Shown in pieces: positions 12,827 to 16,878 of a stretch of 16,878 nucleotides of DNA. The stretch comes from an uncultured Lachnospiraceae bacterium (GTDB lineage: Bacteria > Bacillota > Clostridia > Lachnospirales > Lachnospiraceae), in assembly GCA_934432595.1 (NCBI GenBank), contig CAKRYR010000032.1, positions 1 through 16,878 of the forward strand, given 5' to 3'. Positions within the stretch are counted from its first letter, which is position 1; every line of letters begins with the position of its first letter. The notes under the pieces were generated by a model that was not told where the DNA came from, did no database searches, and saw only the letters and a program-made list of their open reading frames with translations. The translations under genes were made by a program, and so were the position numbers.

Positions 12827-13843
12827 ATGGGTTGTAAAAATGTAAGGATACTTCAAGAAAAAAAAGAAATAGAACAATTAAGCGAATATGCTGCACGTAG
12901 TAGTGAAACACTAGGTAGAGATAGAAATGAAAGACAATGTGAAATTAGGACAGCATATCAAAGAGATAGAGATAGAATATTATATAGTAAAGCCTTTAGA
13001 AGATTAATGCATAAAACTCAGGTGTTTTTAGCACCTACAGGTGATCATTATAGTACAAGGATGTTGCATACATTAGAAGTTGCACAGATTGCAAGAACAA
13101 TTGCAAGAGCTTTAAATTTAAATGAAGATTTATGTGAGGCAATTGCATTGGGACATGATTTAGGCCATACACCATTTGGACATGCAGGTGAAAGGGCATT
13201 AAATAATGTTTGTAATGAGGGCTTTAAACATAATGAACAAAGTGTTAGAATAGTAGAGGTACTTGAGAATAATGGTAAGGGACTTAATTTAACTAAAGAA
13301 GTTAGGGATGGAATATTAAATCATCAAACAAACGGCAAACCGTTTACTTTAGAAGGAAAGATTGTAAAAATATCAGATAAGATAGCCTATATTAACCACG
13401 ATATCGATGATGCGTGTAGGGCTAAGATTATGAAGGAAGATGATATTCCTATAGATTTTACTAAGGTTTTAGGTAACACTGCAGACCTTAGATATACAAA
13501 GATTATAAATGATATTATTGAAAACAGTAGGAATATTAATGATATACATATGTCAAAGGTTATGGAAATTGCTTTTTATGGTTTAAGAGGATATATGTTT
13601 AATAATGTTTATACTAATCCTATTGCAAAGAGTCAAGAAAAAAAAGCAGAGAATATGGTAGTTGAATTATATAACTATTATATGAATCATTTTGATGAAC
13701 TTCCAAAGACATATAAGAAGATAATGGATAAGTATGGGGACTCAAAAGAAAAGGTAGTGTGTGACTATATATCAGGGATGACTGATAGATATGCAGTATC
13801 GAAATTTCAAGAATTGATAATACCTGTATCATGGGGATACTAG
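12827..13843 (+). CDS. dgt: dGTPase-like HD-domain phosphohydrolase
   Basis: Member of the deoxyguanosinetriphosphate triphosphohydrolase-like family, which releases triphosphate from deoxynucleotides and helps balance dNTP pools. In the 338-residue product the HD-domain metal ligands are visible: His81 in RMLHTLEVAQIAR, His110-Asp111 in ALGHDLGHTPFGHAGE, and Asp184 in KISDKIAYINHDIDD. FRRLMHKTQVF is another family block. The length fits the shorter dGTPase-like subgroup rather than E. coli Dgt (about 500 residues), so the preferred substrate is uncertain. ATG 12827 is preferred because GGAG (12817-12820) lies 6 bases upstream; the in-frame ATG 12815 lacks a site. It is first in a tight dgt-dnaG-rpoD operon, linking nucleotide pools to replication. 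Confidence 0.92.
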   Translation: MGCKNVRILQEKKEIEQLSEYAARSSETLGRDRNERQCEIRTAYQRDRDRILYSKAFRRLMHKTQVFLAPTGDHYSTRMLHTLEVAQIARTIARALNLNEDLCEAIALGHDLGHTPFGHAGERALNNVCNEGFKHNEQSVRIVEVLENNGKGLNLTKEVRDGILNHQTNGKPFTLEGKIVKISDKIAYINHDIDDACRAKIMKEDDIPIDFTKVLGNTADLRYTKIINDIIENSRNINDIHMSKVMEIAFYGLRGYMFNNVYTNPIAKSQEKKAENMVVELYNYYMNHFDELPKTYKKIMDKYGDSKEKVVCDYISGMTDRYAVSKFQELIIPVSWGY

Positions 13844-13859
13844 GTTTGTGGAGGAAGTT

Positions 13860-15668
13860 ATGTATTATTCAGAAGATATTATTGAAGAAGTAAGGCAGAG
13901 TAATGATATTGTGGAAGTAATCTCATCATATGTAAGACTACAAAAAAAAGGTAGTAATTATATGGGATTATGTCCATTTCATAATGAAAAGTCACCATCA
14001 TTTTCAGTAAGTGGTAGTAAACAAATGTATCACTGTTTTGGTTGTGGTGTAGGTGGTAATATATTTACATTTATTATGGAATATGAGAATTACTCATTTA
14101 CAGAAGCAGTTAAGTATTTAGCAGAAAGAGCAAGAATTACATTGCCAGAGGCAGAGTATTCGGAAGAAGAAAGACGTAAGGCAGATATAAAACAAAATTT
14201 ATTAAGTATATATAAAAATGCTGCCACGTATTATTATTATCAGTTATATAATACGCCAAAAGGGAAGGTAGCATATGATTATTTAAAAGGAAGACAGTTA
14301 TCGGATGATACGATAAAGAGATTTGGATTGGGATATTCCAACGTTAGTGGTGGTCTATATCAATATTTAAAACAAAAAGGTTTTGATGATGGATTACTAA
14401 AAATGTCAGGATTATTTTCATATAATGAGAAATCTGGTACATATGATAAATTCTGGAATAGAGTTATGTTTCCTATTATGGATATTAATAACAAGGTAAT
14501 TGGTTTTGGAGGAAGAGTTATGGGAGATTCAAAACCAAAATATCTTAACTCTCCAGAAACAATGCTTTTTGATAAATCTAGAAATTTATTTGGAATGAAT
14601 ATTGCAAGAACCTCAAGGGCAAAGAGCATTATCATATGTGAAGGATATATGGATGTGATTGCATTGCATCAAGCAGGCTTTAATAATGCAGTCGCATCTC
14701 TAGGAACAGCTCTTACAGGTATGCAGGCTAATCTTATTAAAAGATACACAGAAAATGTATTGTTGACATATGATAGTGATGACGCAGGTGTAAAAGCAGC
14801 ACTAAGAGCAATTCCTATTCTTAAAGAAGTTGGGTTGACTATTAAGGTAATTAATATGCGTCCTTATAAGGATCCAGATGAGTTTATTAAAAATTTAGGA
14901 GCCGAAGAGTTTTCGAAACGTATTGAAAATGCTCAAAGTTGGTTTGATTACGAAGTAGAAGCAATGGCAAAAAAATATGATCTAAAAGATCCAGAGGAAA
15001 AGACCAAGTTCTTTAATGAATTAGCTAAAAAGATGCTTGAATTTACTGAAGAGATTGAGAGAAACAATTATGCAGAAGCTGTGGCTAGAAAATTCAACAT
15101 TGAATTAAAGGATTTCAAGAATTTAATTAACCACTATGGTGCACAAAATATCGTTAATTCAGAAAATACTAAAAATTTATACCAAAAAGACGATAAAGTA
15201 AGTACGAAAACTGATATGATAAAGGAAGCACAAAAATTATTATTAACATGGTATGTAGATGATGAAAGACTTTTTAAGGTGTTGAAAAATATTATTTCTG
15301 CCGAAGATTTTATTGACCCTTTATACAATAAAGCGGCAACAATATTATTTTCACAATATGATGCTGATGGCAAGGTAGTTCCAGCAAAAATAATTAATGC
15401 ATTTGAAAGTAAAGAAGAACAGAATGAGGTTGCATTATTATTTTCAACAAGCATAAGTCAAATTACTGACAACAATGAAGAATCAGAAGATTTTACAGAA
15501 ATGACTAGTGCTGAAAAAGAAACATATTTAAATCAACTAGTTAAAAAGATAAAGTCTTATAGCATAGAAGAAAAGATGAGAAACTCAATTGATATGAAAG
15601 TTTTTCAAGAGTGTTCTAAGATGAAAGCGGAATTACAAAATATGTATATTACATTAGGTACCATTTAA
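13860..15668 (+). CDS. dnaG: DNA primase
   Basis: Synthesises RNA primers at the replication fork and works with the replicative helicase. In 602 residues: an N-terminal CHC2 zinc finger (Cys38, His41, Cys59, Cys62); the RNA polymerase core with RVMFPIMDINNKVIGFGGR (201-219) and PKYLNSPET (226-234); a TOPRIM fold with Glu261 in IICEGYMDVIA and Asp305/Asp307 in TYDSDDAG; and a helical C-terminal helicase-binding region (about 445-602) of low similarity, as is usual. The ATG at 13860 follows GGAGG (13850-13854); the in-frame GTG at 13848 overlaps that site. It begins 16 bases after the dgt stop and ends 27 bases before rpoD. Confidence 0.97.
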   Translation: MYYSEDIIEEVRQSNDIVEVISSYVRLQKKGSNYMGLCPFHNEKSPSFSVSGSKQMYHCFGCGVGGNIFTFIMEYENYSFTEAVKYLAERARITLPEAEYSEEERRKADIKQNLLSIYKNAATYYYYQLYNTPKGKVAYDYLKGRQLSDDTIKRFGLGYSNVSGGLYQYLKQKGFDDGLLKMSGLFSYNEKSGTYDKFWNRVMFPIMDINNKVIGFGGRVMGDSKPKYLNSPETMLFDKSRNLFGMNIARTSRAKSIIICEGYMDVIALHQAGFNNAVASLGTALTGMQANLIKRYTENVLLTYDSDDAGVKAALRAIPILKEVGLTIKVINMRPYKDPDEFIKNLGAEEFSKRIENAQSWFDYEVEAMAKKYDLKDPEEKTKFFNELAKKMLEFTEEIERNNYAEAVARKFNIELKDFKNLINHYGAQNIVNSENTKNLYQKDDKVSTKTDMIKEAQKLLLTWYVDDERLFKVLKNIISAEDFIDPLYNKAATILFSQYDADGKVVPAKIINAFESKEEQNEVALLFSTSISQITDNNEESEDFTEMTSAEKETYLNQLVKKIKSYSIEEKMRNSIDMKVFQECSKMKAELQNMYITLGTI

Positions 15669-15695
15669 AAAATTTAGAGAAAGATGGGGTGCAAT

Positions 15696-16784
15696 ATGGA
15701 CGAGAATATGGAAAAAGTTAATGGGAGCGGCGTTAATGCATTAGTATATTCTAATGGTGACGAGACAATAGAATTTAAAGGCATTGATGACCTATTAGAA
15801 AAAGTGGATTTTGATGCAAATAAGCTTGAAGATGTTTATGATGCATTAGGTGATGAAAACATTGAGTTGTTGAGTATGGAAGACTTTGATTTAGAAAATC
15901 TAGATTTAGAGGAAGAAATTGATACAACAGACCTCTCTCTTCCAGAAGGAATTAGCACAAGTGACCCTGTAAGAATGTATTTAAAAGAAATAGGTAAAGT
16001 TCCACTTTTATCTATGGATGAAGAAAAAGAATTGGCTGAAAGAATGGAAAAAGGTGATAAAGAAGCTAAGAAAAGACTTGCAGAGGCAAATCTTAGATTA
16101 GTAGTAAGTATTGCTAAGAGATATGTAGGACGAGGAATGCTTTTCTTAGATTTGATTCAAGAAGGAAATCTTGGATTAATAAAAGCGGTGGATAAATTTG
16201 ACTATAGAAAAGGTTTTAAGTTCAGTACATATGCAACATGGTGGATTAGACAAGCTATAACTAGAGCAATTGCTGATCAAGCTAGAACAATTAGGATCCC
16301 AGTTCATATGGTTGAAACTATTAATAAGTTTATTAGAGCGCAAAGACAGTTGCTTCAAGATTTAGGACGTGAGGCAACACCAGAAGAATTATCTGAATAT
16401 ATGAAGCTTCCTCTAGATAAGGTTAGAGAAATTCAAAAGATTTCTCAAGAACCAGTATCCTTAGAAACTCCAATTGGAGAAGAGGAAGATAGTCATTTAG
16501 GTGATTTTATTCAAGATGATAATATGCCAGTTCCAGCAGAAGCAGCGGCGTTCTCGCTTCTTAAAGAACAATTATATGATGTTTTATCAACATTAAATGA
16601 AAGAGAGCAAAAGGTACTTACATTAAGATTTGGACTTGAAGATGGAAGAGCAAGAACTCTTGAAGAAGTAGGAAAAGAGTTTAATGTAACAAGAGAAAGA
16701 ATTAGACAAATTGAAGCAAAAGCTTTAAGAAAACTTCGTCATCCAAGTAGAAGTAGAAAGTTAAAGGACTATTTAGAAAACTAA
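15696..16784 (+). CDS. rpoD: RNA polymerase primary sigma factor (sigma-70/SigA)
   Basis: Housekeeping sigma factor that directs RNA polymerase to -10/-35 promoters like those seen in this window. The 362-residue length fits the short Gram-positive SigA. The N-terminal 85 residues are acidic (reduced region 1.1). Region 1.2 starts at about 88 (STSDPVRMYLKEIG), region 2 at about 127-197 (NLRLVVSIAKRYVGRG, LIQEGNLGL, FSTYATWWIRQAI), region 3 at about 206-282, and region 4 to the end with the helix-turn-helix at about 320-345 (TLEEVGKEFNVTRERIRQIE). ATG 15696 is preferred, with GGGG at 15686-15689; the in-frame ATG 15684, preceded by GAGAAAG, is possible and would add 4 residues. It is last in the dgt-dnaG-rpoD operon. 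Confidence 0.97.
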   Translation: MDENMEKVNGSGVNALVYSNGDETIEFKGIDDLLEKVDFDANKLEDVYDALGDENIELLSMEDFDLENLDLEEEIDTTDLSLPEGISTSDPVRMYLKEIGKVPLLSMDEEKELAERMEKGDKEAKKRLAEANLRLVVSIAKRYVGRGMLFLDLIQEGNLGLIKAVDKFDYRKGFKFSTYATWWIRQAITRAIADQARTIRIPVHMVETINKFIRAQRQLLQDLGREATPEELSEYMKLPLDKVREIQKISQEPVSLETPIGEEEDSHLGDFIQDDNMPVPAEAAAFSLLKEQLYDVLSTLNEREQKVLTLRFGLEDGRARTLEEVGKEFNVTRERIRQIEAKALRKLRHPSRSRKLKDYLEN

Positions 16785-16787
16785 TTA

Positions 16788-16810
16788 AGTGGGCACTAAG
16801 TGCCCACTTC
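16788..16810 (+). terminator. rpoD: First hairpin downstream of rpoD
   Basis: AAGTGGGCAC (16788-16797) and GTGCCCACTT (16801-16810) form a perfect 10-bp stem with a TAA loop, 4 bases after the rpoD stop codon. No T run follows, so it may be a weak terminator or a 3'-end stabiliser. Confidence 0.6.
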
Positions 16811-16819
16811 AGACTGTAG

Positions 16820-16853
16820 ACAAAGTCCAGAGCAAATGCTCTGGATTTTGTCG
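16820..16853 (+). terminator. rpoD: Second hairpin downstream of rpoD
   Basis: The arms 16820-16835 and 16838-16853 pair over 16 positions (one G-U), with TCCAGAGCA / TGCTCTGGA as core and a minimal loop. TTTTGTC forms the 3' side. Together with the hairpin at 16788-16810 it closes the operon. The lack of a following U run makes its exact role uncertain. Confidence 0.55.
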
Positions 16854-16878
16854 TATAAAAAGGTAAAAAGTCTAGGAT

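Noticed and set aside
13620..13832. Minus-strand frame inside dgt
   Set aside because: It lies wholly within a well-supported gene in another frame, as do the antisense frames within trpS, dnaG and rpoD.

Overview
The window is AT-rich DNA with a low-GC Firmicute character: strong GGAGG-type ribosome binding sites, canonical TTGACA/TATAAT-like promoters and many U-rich intrinsic terminators. The gene order dgt-dnaG-rpoD, a streptococcal/clostridial-type TrpRS, a feoA-feoB pair, queH and a secreted starch-degrading enzyme with a starch-binding module all fit an anaerobic Clostridia member, most likely Lachnospiraceae or a close relative. Genus cannot be fixed from the sequence alone. No rRNA, tRNA, CRISPR array, transposase or phage gene was seen. 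The region reads as chromosome core with a few accessory exported proteins.

Layout. Positions 101-1003 encode a secreted endonuclease/exonuclease/phosphatase-fold protein ending at a clear terminator. After a leader rich in inverted repeats comes trpS (1275-2363) and its terminator. An unrecognised exported protein with a hydrophobic C-terminal part follows (2603-3499), closed by a GC-rich terminator. Next are a flavodoxin-fold protein with an iron-sulfur-flavoprotein-like cysteine cluster (3787-4407) and a MIF-family tautomerase (4478-4822), ending at a strong terminator. A roughly 550-base gap holds the promoter of a secreted alpha-amylase (5375-7366), with a repeated TGCACAAAA motif across its -35 region. 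The amylase and the minus-strand feoB converge on a perfect 16-bp hairpin that probably terminates both.

The minus strand carries queH (9830-10474), then feoA (9462-9695) and feoB (7415-9469), the last two overlapping by 8 bases. QueH needs an iron-sulfur cluster, so its position next to ferrous iron uptake is functionally sensible, but a hairpin and repeats between queH and feoA suggest separate control. Divergent from queH is glmS (10659-12479), which makes glucosamine-6-phosphate for cell wall synthesis.

After a 347-base gap with a terminator and a second long hairpin comes the macromolecular synthesis operon: dgt-like HD phosphohydrolase (12827-13843), dnaG primase (13860-15668) and rpoD primary sigma factor (15696-16784), with gaps of only 16 and 27 bases. 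Two strong hairpins lie behind rpoD.

Several computed reading frames begin at upstream TTG/GTG/ATG codons. Starts were moved to the codon with a properly spaced ribosome binding site for the EEP protein, trpS, the unknown protein, feoA, dgt, dnaG and rpoD. No entirely new system is evident. The best candidates for something undescribed are the competing-hairpin leader before trpS, the repeated motif before the amylase, the T-box-like remnant after glmS, and the unknown exported protein.
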